In this document: positions 29,485-38,645 of the stretch, one piece after another
Position numbering within the stretch: position 1 is the stretch's first letter
Layout: each line of letters opens with the position of its first letter
Assembly (NCBI RefSeq): GCF_020164495.1
Contig: NZ_JAIQYZ010000006.1
Location: 1-64,000 of the forward strand
Source of the DNA: Psychroflexus lacisalsi
GTDB taxonomy: Bacteria; Bacteroidota; Bacteroidia; Flavobacteriales; Flavobacteriaceae
Reading direction: 5' to 3'
DNA length: 64,000 bases
Position numbers and translations under genes: made by a program
Notes under the pieces: model-generated
What the model saw: the letters and a program-made list of their open reading frames with translations, nothing else
Told to the model about the DNA's origin: nothing
Database searches by the model: none

Positions 29485-31125
29485 TCATTGAATCGAGTCT
29501 ATAGTGCTTCCACAGGTCAACATAGAGGCTCCATAATAGGGATTTTCAATCTCTTTGGTAAAGCTTAGCCAAGACGCTCCTTCACTATTATTAGCCATAG
29601 GGCAACGCTGTACATAAAGTAACTGATCAGTTGGGTTTGAAGATTTTGCTATCGCAATGATATCTTCTGAAAGGACTAGAAACTCTTCTCTTAGTTCGTC
29701 TATGGATTTAATTTTATCTGCATTCTGAAGCTTTCTCAGCTTCAGCTTAGAAAAAGAAGTCGCCAATTTTTTATAATTGATTTTGGCATCTTCGAAATTA
29801 TCTGAAGATAAAGCAGTTTTAAGTTGCCTATAATCGGATAAAAGCTGAGCAATAGCTTTCGGATTTAAGTTTATCTCTTCTTCAACAGAGAACTTTGGCT
29901 TTGGCTTTTCTGTTTTTGGGTCCATCATGCTAGTCTTATCGGCAAGTTGTGCTTCAGAATCAATACTAAAAGCCCCTTGAGTAACCACCTCATCTCCTAC
30001 TTGCAATCCTGATAAAATTTCAATATTGTCTCCTGAGGTTTGTCCTATTTCAACTGTCGTTAGTTTGAAATAAACACCGTTTTCGTTTTCCAATTGCTTG
30101 TAAACTATAGAGCGTTTACCTGTCCAAAGCACTGAAGATTTGGGGACATATAAAGGAGTTTCGTTTTTTGTGTTTGTAACGTTAGTACTAACTACTCCTG
30201 TGACAAAAACGCCAGGCTTCCATCTCAAATTAGGATTTTGGACCACAACCCTTACTTTGGCAGATCGCTCTTCTGTATTGAAAATAGGTGAAATAAAATC
30301 CACTTTACCTGTCACCGCTGCTCCTCCTATATTCATGCTCATTTCATCACCAACTTTAATGAGGTTTAGGTCTTGCTCATAAACATCAAACATCGCCCAA
30401 AGCGTGGACAAATCTGTAATTTCCATAAGTGCTTGTCCAGCTTTCACTTGGTCGCCCTGAGCTACCATTAGTTGTGTAACATTCCCTGTTTGCTGAGCTC
30501 TCAATGATATTGTTGAAGACTTAGACTTGTTTTGAATGTCTTGTAAACTCAGTTCTAGATTCTCAATTTTTTGAACCACACTTTGCATTATGCTTTCGTT
30601 ATCCGTGCGTTTCGCTAAAGCGTATTCATCTTTCAAAACTTGAATAGTGGAAGAATACAATTCAGCAACTACTTGATTGTTTTGAACGGTTTCCCCTTCA
30701 AAATTTATGTTTAGCTGCTCAATTCTACCATCAAAATTTGTGGTTAAACTCGTTTTACTTTTTTCATTAATGTCTAGTTGACCAGAAAGTTCTAAGTTTG
30801 AAGTGGTCCTTTTCCCATCGCCAACCAGCGTTGTTTCTATTTTAGCCAGAGCCCTTGCAGACTTAGTCATTCGGATAGCATCTGGATCTACCGTTTCCTC
30901 TAGGGTGTTGGCAGGAATCAAGTCCATCCCACAGATAGGACAATCGCCTGGTTTGCTGTTACGGATTTGTGGGTGCATAGAGCAAGTCCAAACCGAAGAT
31001 TCTGTTTCTGCGGAATGATTATGATCCTCCGCATTCTCTTCAGAAGAAAATAGGCTAGCTCCAATGAAAATACCAAGAACTAAAACCAGTCCGGCGATTA
31101 AGTACGTTTTAAATTTAGTGTTCAT
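29485..31125 (-). CDS. CusB-type RND efflux adaptor with heavy-metal-binding domain
   Basis: 546 residues from the ATG at 31125 (MNTKFKTYL); the longer frame adds 17 unlikely residues. An N-terminal membrane anchor (7-25) precedes a small metal-binding domain WTCSMHPQIRNSKPGDCPIC (Cys48, His51, Cys62, Cys65). The membrane fusion protein core follows: barrel-sandwich and alpha-hairpin about 95-250, then beta-barrel. A C-terminal DUF3347-like domain (about 420-540) contains RCPMANNSEGASW. It bridges the RND pump and TolC channel in the periplasm. It lies 16 bp downstream of the permease fragment. Confidence 0.9.
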   Translation of the reverse strand: MNTKFKTYLIAGLVLVLGIFIGASLFSSEENAEDHNHSAETESSVWTCSMHPQIRNSKPGDCPICGMDLIPANTLEETVDPDAIRMTKSARALAKIETTLVGDGKRTTSNLELSGQLDINEKSKTSLTTNFDGRIEQLNINFEGETVQNNQVVAELYSSTIQVLKDEYALAKRTDNESIMQSVVQKIENLELSLQDIQNKSKSSTISLRAQQTGNVTQLMVAQGDQVKAGQALMEITDLSTLWAMFDVYEQDLNLIKVGDEMSMNIGGAAVTGKVDFISPIFNTEERSAKVRVVVQNPNLRWKPGVFVTGVVSTNVTNTKNETPLYVPKSSVLWTGKRSIVYKQLENENGVYFKLTTVEIGQTSGDNIEILSGLQVGDEVVTQGAFSIDSEAQLADKTSMMDPKTEKPKPKFSVEEEINLNPKAIAQLLSDYRQLKTALSSDNFEDAKINYKKLATSFSKLKLRKLQNADKIKSIDELREEFLVLSEDIIAIAKSSNPTDQLLYVQRCPMANNSEGASWLSFTKEIENPYYGASMLTCGSTIDSIQ

Positions 31126-31141
31126 TATTGAAATATGTTCG

Positions 31142-31387
31142 TTAATAATTAAATATGTATTGGACTTGAATTCCAACCAACAGCCAAATAAAGCTTATGA
31201 AGGCGAGGTATTTTAAAGCTTTTTCTAAAAGCAAAATTCCACCACCATATTCACCCAAAACAAATTGCCAGCCTAAAAACATAGAGATGACAATTCCGAG
31301 TACTATGACCAAGTTTGTGGAAGCCAACAAAAACGCCATTGAGGATACAAAACTAGCTCCTTTTTTGAAAGAGATATCGCTGCTCAT
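31142..31387 (-). CDS. Short membrane protein, fragment of an ArsP-type permease
   Basis: 81 residues. Residues 6-52 (KKGASFVSSMAFLLASTNLV, then LGWQFVLGEYGGGILL) look like an internal block of the 300-450 residue permease family PF03773 (YraQ/ArsP-like), where a similar ASTNLVIELGI and GWQF-EF-GG pattern is found. The tail EKALKYLAFISFIWLLVGIQ is not from that family as far as I can tell and forms another membrane segment. The start overlaps the TolC gene stop by 4 bp (ATGA), so it is translated within the operon. It is either a deletion remnant kept in frame or a genuine small subunit. Confidence 0.6.
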   Translation of the reverse strand: MSSDISFKKGASFVSSMAFLLASTNLVIVLGIVISMFLGWQFVLGEYGGGILLLEKALKYLAFISFIWLLVGIQVQYIFNY

Positions 31388-32664
31388 AAGTCTGAGTTTG
31401 AAGTTAAGTAGATTAAAGTTTCATCGGTTTTTTGAAGATCGGCCAACGTTTTGGCCCGTTGTTTCTCATAGAGTAAACGCTCTTCTTGCAAGCGCAAAAC
31501 TTCTTCTATTCCCATGCTAGCATTGGCTAATGCGGTTTCAGAAAGTTGAAGGATATCTTTTAAGCTCAATAGCTGCTTATCGTATAAGCTAAGTAGACTA
31601 AAAAGTTCATCTTGTTTATAAAGAGCAACTTGAATTTCGGTTTCCAAACGCGACTCTTCGTTTTCCAATTGGAATTCAATAGATTCTCCTTGAAGTGAAA
31701 CTGCCTTTTTTCTAGATTTATTCTTCTTCCCAAAGATAGGTAAGCTCACCGATAACATAGGCATAATCGCATCTTGACCAGCCTCTGCATTTTGAACATT
31801 TCGGTCTTGGATAATAGCATAATCCAATCCTAAACCAAACTGTGGCATCGCTTCTTTTTTGGCCAAATCGCTTTCTGCCTCATTGGAGGCTTTCAATTTG
31901 CGAATCGCTTCTAGTCTAGGGTGATTTCTAACCATAGAATCTATTTCAATCGATTCATTTTGTTCCAGAATCTGCTTTGGGTTTAGAATATGGACAGGAG
32001 TGTTCAACTGCCTATCTATCAATTGATTGATTTGGGTGACAAAAGCTTGGTCTTGGTCTTTTAAAACTTGAATTGTACTCAATTGTTTATCCATTTCCAG
32101 ATCTACTCTCAAAATATCAACCAACCTGGCTTTATTATTTTTGTAGTTAGATTCTACTATAGCTTTCAGATTTTCCAAAATCTCAAGTTGTTTAGTTTCA
32201 AGTTCTGTGATATACCTTAAGGCCAAAAGATCGTAATACTTCTGAGCAACATTAAGAAATAACTTCAATTTTTGATCTTGAAATTTTTCAAATTCAGCTT
32301 CAGCTCTAAACGCAGCAATGTTACCTTTAGCTTTATAGGTTCCAAACCATGGTAGCTTTTGAGTCAACGAAAATCTTGCAATCTGAGGACCAACTCGGGT
32401 TTCTATTGGACTTATAAAATATCCAAAACTCAAGTTGGGATCTTGCCAAGATTTGGCTTCTGTGATATCTTCAAGTTGTGCTTCAAAACGTTTGAATTGT
32501 GCTTTCAATTCCAAATTGTTTTCAGCCGCTCGGTGTTGTAAGTCTTCGAGGCTTTGACTAAAAGAGGACCAGCTGAACATCAAAATACTTATAAAACAAC
32601 AGACTACAGTCATCCTATGAGTGCTCTTGAAATTGTGATGTAAGGGGTGTAAAATAGATTTCAT
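31384..32664 (-). CDS. TolC-family outer membrane efflux protein (CusC type)
   Basis: 426 residues with a signal peptide (about 18-37: MTVVCCFISILMFSWSSFSQ, so the true start may be the ATG at residue 18). Two OEP repeats follow with long helices and heptad pattern (YYDLLALRYITELETKQLEI; LETEIQVALYKQDELFSLLS). It forms the outer membrane exit duct for the RND pump. It lies 4 bp downstream of cusA and overlaps the permease fragment by 4 bp. Confidence 0.88.
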   Translation of the reverse strand: MKSILHPLHHNFKSTHRMTVVCCFISILMFSWSSFSQSLEDLQHRAAENNLELKAQFKRFEAQLEDITEAKSWQDPNLSFGYFISPIETRVGPQIARFSLTQKLPWFGTYKAKGNIAAFRAEAEFEKFQDQKLKLFLNVAQKYYDLLALRYITELETKQLEILENLKAIVESNYKNNKARLVDILRVDLEMDKQLSTIQVLKDQDQAFVTQINQLIDRQLNTPVHILNPKQILEQNESIEIDSMVRNHPRLEAIRKLKASNEAESDLAKKEAMPQFGLGLDYAIIQDRNVQNAEAGQDAIMPMLSVSLPIFGKKNKSRKKAVSLQGESIEFQLENEESRLETEIQVALYKQDELFSLLSLYDKQLLSLKDILQLSETALANASMGIEEVLRLQEERLLYEKQRAKTLADLQKTDETLIYLTSNSDL

Positions 32665-32668
32665 GAGT

Positions 32669-35600
32669 TTAAGATTGAGTGGTGTTCATCGTTTTCTTAT
32701 AAAAAAGGTAGAATAAAATAGGCAACAAAAAGTAGGTTAAACTTGCCATCAACATTCCACCAAAAGCAGGAATCGCCATAGGTACCATGATATCCGATCC
32801 TTTTCCAGTGGAAGATAACACAGGCAACAGAGCGATAATAGTTGTAATGGAAGTCATCACGGCTGGACGAATTCGCTTTTGCCCACCTTCCATAACGGCG
32901 GTTTTCAATTCTGAAATTGTCTTCGTTGGATTATCTTTTAGTGATTGTTTTAAATATGTAGCCATCAATACGGCATCGTCTGTGGCAATACCAAAGAGGG
33001 CAATGAATCCAACCCATACGGCAACACTCGAGTTGATAGTCTTCAACTGAAAAACATCTCTTAAGTTTTCTCCAAAAACACTGAAATTTAAAAACCAGCC
33101 TTGCCCATAGCACCAGATTAAAATAAAACCTCCACTGAAGGCTAGCGCTATGGAAGAAAATATCATAGCACTTATACTCACTGATTTGAACTGGAAATAA
33201 AGGATTAAGAAAATGACCAGCAACACCAGTGGTAAAATAATAGATAAGCGTTTTTCTGACCGTACTTGATTTTCAAAATTTCCTGCAAAGCGATAACTGA
33301 TTCCAGAAGGGACAATTAAGTTTCCGTTTTCTATTTCAGTAGTGATAAGAGCTTTAGAGTCTACAACTGCAGTGACTTCAGCAATTCCCTCAGCTTTATC
33401 AAAAAGAACATAGCCCGTTAAAAATGTATTTTCACTTTTGATGTTTTGAGGACCTCTAGCATACTCGATATCTACAATCTCCCCAATCGGGATTTGAGTC
33501 CCATTGGATGTAGAAATCAACATCGTTTTAAGAGTTTCTGGTGAATTTCTCAATTCCCGTGGATATCTTACCCTAACCCCATAGCGCTCTCTGCCATCAA
33601 TCAGCTCTGTAAGTGGCATCCCTCCAACAGCTACGGAAATAAAGTTTTGGACCTCATCTACACTCAGCCCATATTTTGCCAGGTTTTGACGCTTTAAGAC
33701 GATGTTCAAATAAGGTTTACCAACAATTCTATCGGCAAAAACAGCTTCAGTTTTGACGGTTTCAACCTGTTTTAAGATCTCTTCTAGTCGAAGTCCGAAA
33801 GCTTCAATCGTTTTTAAGTCTGGTCCAGACACCTTTATTCCCATTGGAGCACGCATTCCCGTTTGTAACATAATTTGCCTTGTTTCTATAGGCTGAAGCT
33901 GAGGTGCAGAAGTTACTCCGGGGATTTTAGTCACTTTCGAAATTTCATCCCAAATATCATCTTTAGATTGAATGTGCTTTCTCCAGTTTCTGAAATAACG
34001 CCCGCCTGCATCTTGAATTAAGTAACGTTGAAAATGATTATCGACCTCGTAGAATAACTCATCGTTCACCTTGTCTGGCAAAACTTCGCCATCTGCATCT
34101 ACAAACCTGAAGGTTTCGTTATCAAAATACAATGAAGTTAAGTCTGAAAACTTGGATGTATAAAGTGTTTCAGAAATTTGATAGTGTCCATTTTCATTCA
34201 CACGATAACCAACGCGTTTACCATTCTCATCCAAGGCAAATTCTGACTTATAGGTGATGAGATTTTCGAACATAGAAATTGGCGCAGGATCTATAGCAGA
34301 CTCGACTCGACCTAATTTACCAACAACGGTTTTCACTTCTGGAATCTGACTTACCAACACATCCATTTGTTGAAGTTTTTCTTTGTTAAAAGAAATTCCA
34401 GAGTGTGCCATGCTGGTGGGCATCAGGATAAAACTTCCTTCGTCGAGACTGGGCATAAACTCTTTTCCAATGCCAGGAAAAGTTCTCTCTAAGCCTTTCC
34501 AAACTTGGGTTTTTTCAACAGAAAACCCTATGGAATTGGAAAGGGGTTGAGACCATCCAAATACACTTGAAAATCCTTGCCACATTAAAACAGCTACCAG
34601 CAGGAATAGAGCTACTAAGGCTAGAAAGCCTTTCATTCTGGCCATAAAGAAATTCAAAATATCTAGGTAGTATTTTTGTAAAATGAGATAAAAGCCTAAA
34701 ATGACACCTAGTAAAACCCCTACAAAAAGAAAATTACTAATTATAGAATTTGCTGGACCTAGTGGAGACCAAAGCTTAGCTAAGCCTATCAAAAACCCTA
34801 GGATAATGACAAAATAATGCAGGTATTTGAGGGCTTTCAAATCGCGATGGGCATTTTTGGATACCCAAAAACTCAGGGCATAGAAAATAATAAAAATCCC
34901 TAACCAAAATGAATAAAAAACAGCCCATACTCCCAATAAAACAAGAAGGGCGTTTAAAGACCAAGACAATTTTGATCTGTTCAATTTTATTTTAAAAATA
35001 AAATACATCAAACTCGGTAAAATCAATACAGTCACCAAAAAAGCCGAAGCAAGAGCAAAAGTTTTAGTGTAAGCCAAAGGGATAAAGAGTTTTCCTTCTG
35101 CAGCTTCTAAACTAAACACAGGAACAAAACTTACAATGGTAGTTAGCACAGCAGTTAAAATGGCAGAACTCACTTCTGAAGAACCATCGAAGATGTTTTT
35201 AAGTAGATCGCGATTCGGATGGTCTTCAAATTTTTTGACCACGTTTTCTGTTAGGATCACCGCAAGATCGATCATGGTTCCTATGGCAATAGCAATTCCC
35301 GAAAGGGCAACGATATTGGCTTGTATATTGAAAATCTTCATCGCTATAAAAACCAGCAAAACCGATATGGGTAAGACGGATGAGATCACTAAAGACGTCC
35401 TCAGATTGAAGATGATAATAATAACCACCAATATGGCGATAATCAACTGTAAAGTGATGGCTTCCTCTAAAGTGCCAATGGTTTCGTTGATTAATTCTGA
35501 ACGGTCATAAAAGGGAATGATTTTGAGTTTACTTTCTGTACCGTCTTCCAAGATTTTAGTTGGCAAGCCAGGGGAGACTTCTTCTATTTTATCTTTAATA

Positions 35601-36556
35601 TTTTGAATGGCTTCCATGGGGTTGTACCCATCTCGAGCAACAACCACACCTCCAACAACCTCAGCTCCCGCTTTGTCCAGAATCCCCCTTCGCTGGGCTG
35701 GTCCAAGGTTAACTTTCGCAATATCTTTGATATAGACAGGAACATTATTTACCTCATCCACCATCGTATTTTCAATATCTTTTAAGCTTTCGAGATCTCC
35801 TAGGCTTCGGATAATATATTCAACCTGATTGATCTCTAAAGTTTTGGCTCCCACATCTTGATTGCTAGACTTTACAGCATTAGCAACCTGCATGAGTGAA
35901 ATACCGTAAGATCGTAAAGCCTCCGGATTCACATTTATTTGGTACTCTTTCACATACCCGCCGATGGAAGCAACTTCAGAAATTCCTTTGGCACTACTCA
36001 AGCTGTACTTGACAAAATAATCTTGAATACTTCTTAGCTCTTGTAAACTCCACCCTCCTGTTGGATCATTATTTTTATCTCGCCCCTCAATAGTATACCA
36101 ATACACTTGGCCCAAAGCAGTGGCGTCTGGACCTAAGGTGGGTTTCACATCTGGAGGCAATAAATCTTTTGGAACGGCACTCAGTTTTTCTACAATTCTA
36201 GATCTAGACCAATAGAACTCGGTGTCCTCTTCGAAGATGATATAGATACTAGAAAATCCAAACATAGAAGAGCTTCTCACCGTCTCTACGCCTGGCAAAC
36301 CAAGTAGGTATGTGGTAAGCGGATAGCCAATTTGATCTTCAATATCTTGTGGAGATCGCCCTGGCCATTCTGTAAAGACAATCTGTTGATTTGCTCCCGT
36401 GTTGGGAATCGCATCTACAGGAATAGGATTTTTTGGTAAAAAAGAAAGATTCCATTGAAAGGGAGAAACTATTAATCCTCCTAGGACAATCGTGGAAAGT
36501 AGAATAAACGACAATAGCCGTTGATTCAAAAAAAACTTTATAATGGTATTCAGCAT
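32669..36556 (-). CDS. CusA/CzcA-type heavy-metal efflux RND pump
   Basis: 1295 residues, against about 1050 for E. coli CusA. The start MLNTIIKFFLNQRLLSF and PVDAIPNTGANQQIVFTEWP are typical of the heavy-metal RND class. The proton-relay helix TM4 carries IAIGTMIDLAVILTENV (about 420-436). A second half repeats the fold, with GIATDDAVLMATYLKQS near 1205. The extra length is mainly a block of four or so added hydrophobic segments at about 525-660 between the two halves, and a 60-residue insertion before NHFQRYLIQDAGG near 840, both of which I associate with Bacteroidetes members. Export of Cu/Ag or Zn/Co/Cd cannot be separated from sequence alone. Confidence 0.93.
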   Translation of the reverse strand: MLNTIIKFFLNQRLLSFILLSTIVLGGLIVSPFQWNLSFLPKNPIPVDAIPNTGANQQIVFTEWPGRSPQDIEDQIGYPLTTYLLGLPGVETVRSSSMFGFSSIYIIFEEDTEFYWSRSRIVEKLSAVPKDLLPPDVKPTLGPDATALGQVYWYTIEGRDKNNDPTGGWSLQELRSIQDYFVKYSLSSAKGISEVASIGGYVKEYQINVNPEALRSYGISLMQVANAVKSSNQDVGAKTLEINQVEYIIRSLGDLESLKDIENTMVDEVNNVPVYIKDIAKVNLGPAQRRGILDKAGAEVVGGVVVARDGYNPMEAIQNIKDKIEEVSPGLPTKILEDGTESKLKIIPFYDRSELINETIGTLEEAITLQLIIAILVVIIIIFNLRTSLVISSVLPISVLLVFIAMKIFNIQANIVALSGIAIAIGTMIDLAVILTENVVKKFEDHPNRDLLKNIFDGSSEVSSAILTAVLTTIVSFVPVFSLEAAEGKLFIPLAYTKTFALASAFLVTVLILPSLMYFIFKIKLNRSKLSWSLNALLVLLGVWAVFYSFWLGIFIIFYALSFWVSKNAHRDLKALKYLHYFVIILGFLIGLAKLWSPLGPANSIISNFLFVGVLLGVILGFYLILQKYYLDILNFFMARMKGFLALVALFLLVAVLMWQGFSSVFGWSQPLSNSIGFSVEKTQVWKGLERTFPGIGKEFMPSLDEGSFILMPTSMAHSGISFNKEKLQQMDVLVSQIPEVKTVVGKLGRVESAIDPAPISMFENLITYKSEFALDENGKRVGYRVNENGHYQISETLYTSKFSDLTSLYFDNETFRFVDADGEVLPDKVNDELFYEVDNHFQRYLIQDAGGRYFRNWRKHIQSKDDIWDEISKVTKIPGVTSAPQLQPIETRQIMLQTGMRAPMGIKVSGPDLKTIEAFGLRLEEILKQVETVKTEAVFADRIVGKPYLNIVLKRQNLAKYGLSVDEVQNFISVAVGGMPLTELIDGRERYGVRVRYPRELRNSPETLKTMLISTSNGTQIPIGEIVDIEYARGPQNIKSENTFLTGYVLFDKAEGIAEVTAVVDSKALITTEIENGNLIVPSGISYRFAGNFENQVRSEKRLSIILPLVLLVIFLILYFQFKSVSISAMIFSSIALAFSGGFILIWCYGQGWFLNFSVFGENLRDVFQLKTINSSVAVWVGFIALFGIATDDAVLMATYLKQSLKDNPTKTISELKTAVMEGGQKRIRPAVMTSITTIIALLPVLSSTGKGSDIMVPMAIPAFGGMLMASLTYFLLPILFYLFYKKTMNTTQS

Positions 36557-36643
36557 AAGAATATGATATTAAAACAGTTACAACATGTTTTACTTTTATT
36601 CTGAAGTTGATTCAGTTAAAGTAAATGCGGTAAGTTTTAATAA

Positions 36644-37042
36644 TCAAATAAGGAAAACCTGGTTAAGCAGCTGAAGGTCTAACGAATATTGGGGGGGATT
36701 GTAAAATTGAAATTCATCAATTTGCTTTTCAAAAACATCTAAATCGCAGAAGTAAATTAAACTGAAAACAGTAAATTCTAAAGGAATATCCAAATCAAAT
36801 TCAGCTTTAGAAAATTGGAGGATATCTTGCCCCTCAATAGTTTCAACCTCGTTATCACAACAACTAGACTCCTTTTCTGAAGGCATATGTTGGTGCATTT
36901 CACAAGTTTGTGCTTTAGATAAAATAGCTTTATCTACTAAAATATTACCACAGTAATGAGCATCGATGGTAAATGACATCGTGGAGACTAGCACCAGAAG
37001 GGCTATAACAATTGATCCTATTTTAGAAATTAATGATCTCAT
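36644..37042 (-). CDS. HYC_CC_PP family protein
   Basis: 132 residues. An N-terminal signal or membrane segment (about 5-27) is followed by the three motifs that name the family: HYCG at about 29-32, SCCD near 60 and NPPQYS near 114. The His and Cys residues suggest metal binding in the periplasm. The family is often found beside heavy-metal efflux genes, and here it precedes the RND pump gene by 87 bp. It follows the XrtF-associated gene by only 26 bp on the same strand, so readthrough from there is possible. Function unknown. Confidence 0.82.
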   Translation of the reverse strand: MRSLISKIGSIVIALLVLVSTMSFTIDAHYCGNILVDKAILSKAQTCEMHQHMPSEKESSCCDNEVETIEGQDILQFSKAEFDLDIPLEFTVFSLIYFCDLDVFEKQIDEFQFYNPPQYSLDLQLLNQVFLI

Positions 37043-37068
37043 AATTCAAAAGTAGTTATTTTTATGAA

Positions 37069-37506
37069 TTAATCTTTTTCTTTAACACTATACTTTTGAT
37101 AGTAAAAGGCTGGTAATAATACAAATATAGGTTGGATTAAAAAACGCCTGATGTAAAAAATAGTTAGAAAGTTTTCTCTTTCCATATCATTTATAAAGAA
37201 CCAAAACAAGAGCGTCAAAATCAAATAGGCCAAAGCATAAAATACCGCTGCAAACAGTATGGTTTTTCTATAAGGAAAAACAATCCCAATAATTGCTATA
37301 GAGATTATAGAATTGAGTAAGAATCTCCAACTTGTTGAGCCAAGTACTTGCATAACATCAAAATCTGGCGCTTGAGCATAACTAAACTCTGAGCTGTAAA
37401 ATTCCAATAAGGGGTCGGAAAAGAGTTCATGCTCATAGAACCGAATTAACACAAGCCCTAAAAGCAAAATCCCGATTAAGCCAATTTTTAAGACTTTATT
37501 CATCAA
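37069..37506 (-). CDS. Exosortase F system-associated membrane protein
   Basis: 145 residues with four to five hydrophobic segments. RFYEHELFSDPLLEFY (about 22-37) and the aromatic-basic FYIRRFLIQPIFVLLPAFY near residue 118 fit the flavobacterial protein always found with XrtF (TIGR04127). Its role is unknown; it may help the exosortase. The start overlaps the xrtF stop by 11 bp, supporting translational coupling. Confidence 0.82.
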   Translation of the reverse strand: MMNKVLKIGLIGILLLGLVLIRFYEHELFSDPLLEFYSSEFSYAQAPDFDVMQVLGSTSWRFLLNSIISIAIIGIVFPYRKTILFAAVFYALAYLILTLLFWFFINDMERENFLTIFYIRRFLIQPIFVLLPAFYYQKYSVKEKD

Positions 37507-38047
37507 CAGACTTTACTTTAGGTTTATAATTTTTGATCCATACAATCCAAAGCAAAAATACCAATCCATAGATAAAGGCTGGAAATAAAGTCCCGTGCAT
37601 AAATTCTTGGTAGTCTGGTATCTCATAAATTCCAATTGTAAGCAAGGCTATACGAAGGACATTCAGCGAATAAATGATAACGCTCCCCGCAAAAATGAAT
37701 AGAACTGTAGACCTGAAGTCCTTTTTAAATGCTAAAATGAAGGATAAAAAGAGGATGATGACACTTACAGCATTACAGCCTTCTATAACTCTAACCAAGT
37801 AATCCCCGTTTATACCAATTCGCATAGAAGGATCGTAATGACTGGGAATACTATTGGTTTCATATCCAAAAAAGCTGATTAAACTTTCTGTCTGTAAAGC
37901 GACCATATGAGTAATAATTTCCGGAAAATAAGGTTGCTCTGGAGCGTAATCTAGATACAACTGATAGGCTATGGTTAGCAGAATATAAGTGCCAAAGAAA
38001 ACGCCAAGGAACTTAATAACCGCTTTATTTTTTTTAAAAATTTCCAA
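37496..38047 (-). CDS. xrtF: Exosortase XrtF
   Basis: 183 residues, about six membrane segments. The exosortase/archaeosortase catalytic set is in place: Cys91 in VIEGCNAVSV, Arg132 in LNVLRIAL, and His151 in FMHGTLFPA. The short form matches XrtF of Flavobacteriia (TIGR04128). Exosortases cleave and transfer C-terminally tagged surface proteins; the XrtF sorting signal is not well defined, and no tagged protein is seen in this window. It is divergent from the GAF gene and near polysaccharide export genes, a setting common for exosortases. Confidence 0.88.
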   Translation of the reverse strand: MEIFKKNKAVIKFLGVFFGTYILLTIAYQLYLDYAPEQPYFPEIITHMVALQTESLISFFGYETNSIPSHYDPSMRIGINGDYLVRVIEGCNAVSVIILFLSFILAFKKDFRSTVLFIFAGSVIIYSLNVLRIALLTIGIYEIPDYQEFMHGTLFPAFIYGLVFLLWIVWIKNYKPKVKSVDE

Positions 38048-38180
38048 ATTATTGTCTTTATAGCAACTTCCTAATTGAAACTTAATTGAGAAGAAATCCT
38101 TCGCTAATATTTAACAAATTTATAGAAAATACGTCGTCTCTAATGCTTTTGGAATAAATACTTTTGTTCCAAAATATAAT

Positions 38181-38645
38181 ATGATGAGTTTAGAAGATCT
38201 TAAACCAGCCGTTGAAAAATTAATTTCCCAAGAAAATCTGGATATTAACCATAGACTTACAGAGGTTTGTGACTTGCTACAGACTAAAGTTGACACTTAC
38301 GATTGGGTTGGTTTTTACTTCAAAAATGGTGATAAAAGAGAGCTTATCTTAAAGGCTTTTGCAGGAGAGCCGACTGACCATACTATTATTCCTTTTGGAA
38401 AAGGAATCTGCGGACAGGTGGCAGAATCCAATAAAAACTTTGTAGTCGATGATGTAACCGCCCAGGATAATTACATTGCCTGTAGCATCAACGTGAAGTC
38501 TGAGGTCGTCGTTCCTTTATTTGTAAATGGAGAAAATATTGGTCAGATTGATATTGATTCTCACACCAAAAATGCATTTACAAAATCAGACGAGGATTTT
38601 TTGACTTGGGTAAATGCACGAGTGAGTCAACAACTCGAGACTTAA
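38181..38645 (+). CDS. GAF domain protein, free-methionine-sulfoxide-reductase-like
   Basis: 154 residues, a single GAF domain. It resembles fRMsr/YtsP: YDWVGFYFKNGDK, IIPFGKGICGQVAES (Cys near 78) and YIACSINVKSEVVVPLF (Cys near 102). The first of the three cysteines of E. coli fRMsr (CTRIPFGKG-like) is replaced, as the text reads DHTIIPFGKG. The reductase may therefore use another resolving thiol, or it may be only a sensor. Start is ATG at 38181 or the adjacent ATG at 38184. A TACTTTTG box lies at 38159-38166, very close to the start. It ends one base before the convergent epimerase gene. Confidence 0.8.
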   Translation: MMSLEDLKPAVEKLISQENLDINHRLTEVCDLLQTKVDTYDWVGFYFKNGDKRELILKAFAGEPTDHTIIPFGKGICGQVAESNKNFVVDDVTAQDNYIACSINVKSEVVVPLFVNGENIGQIDIDSHTKNAFTKSDEDFLTWVNARVSQQLET

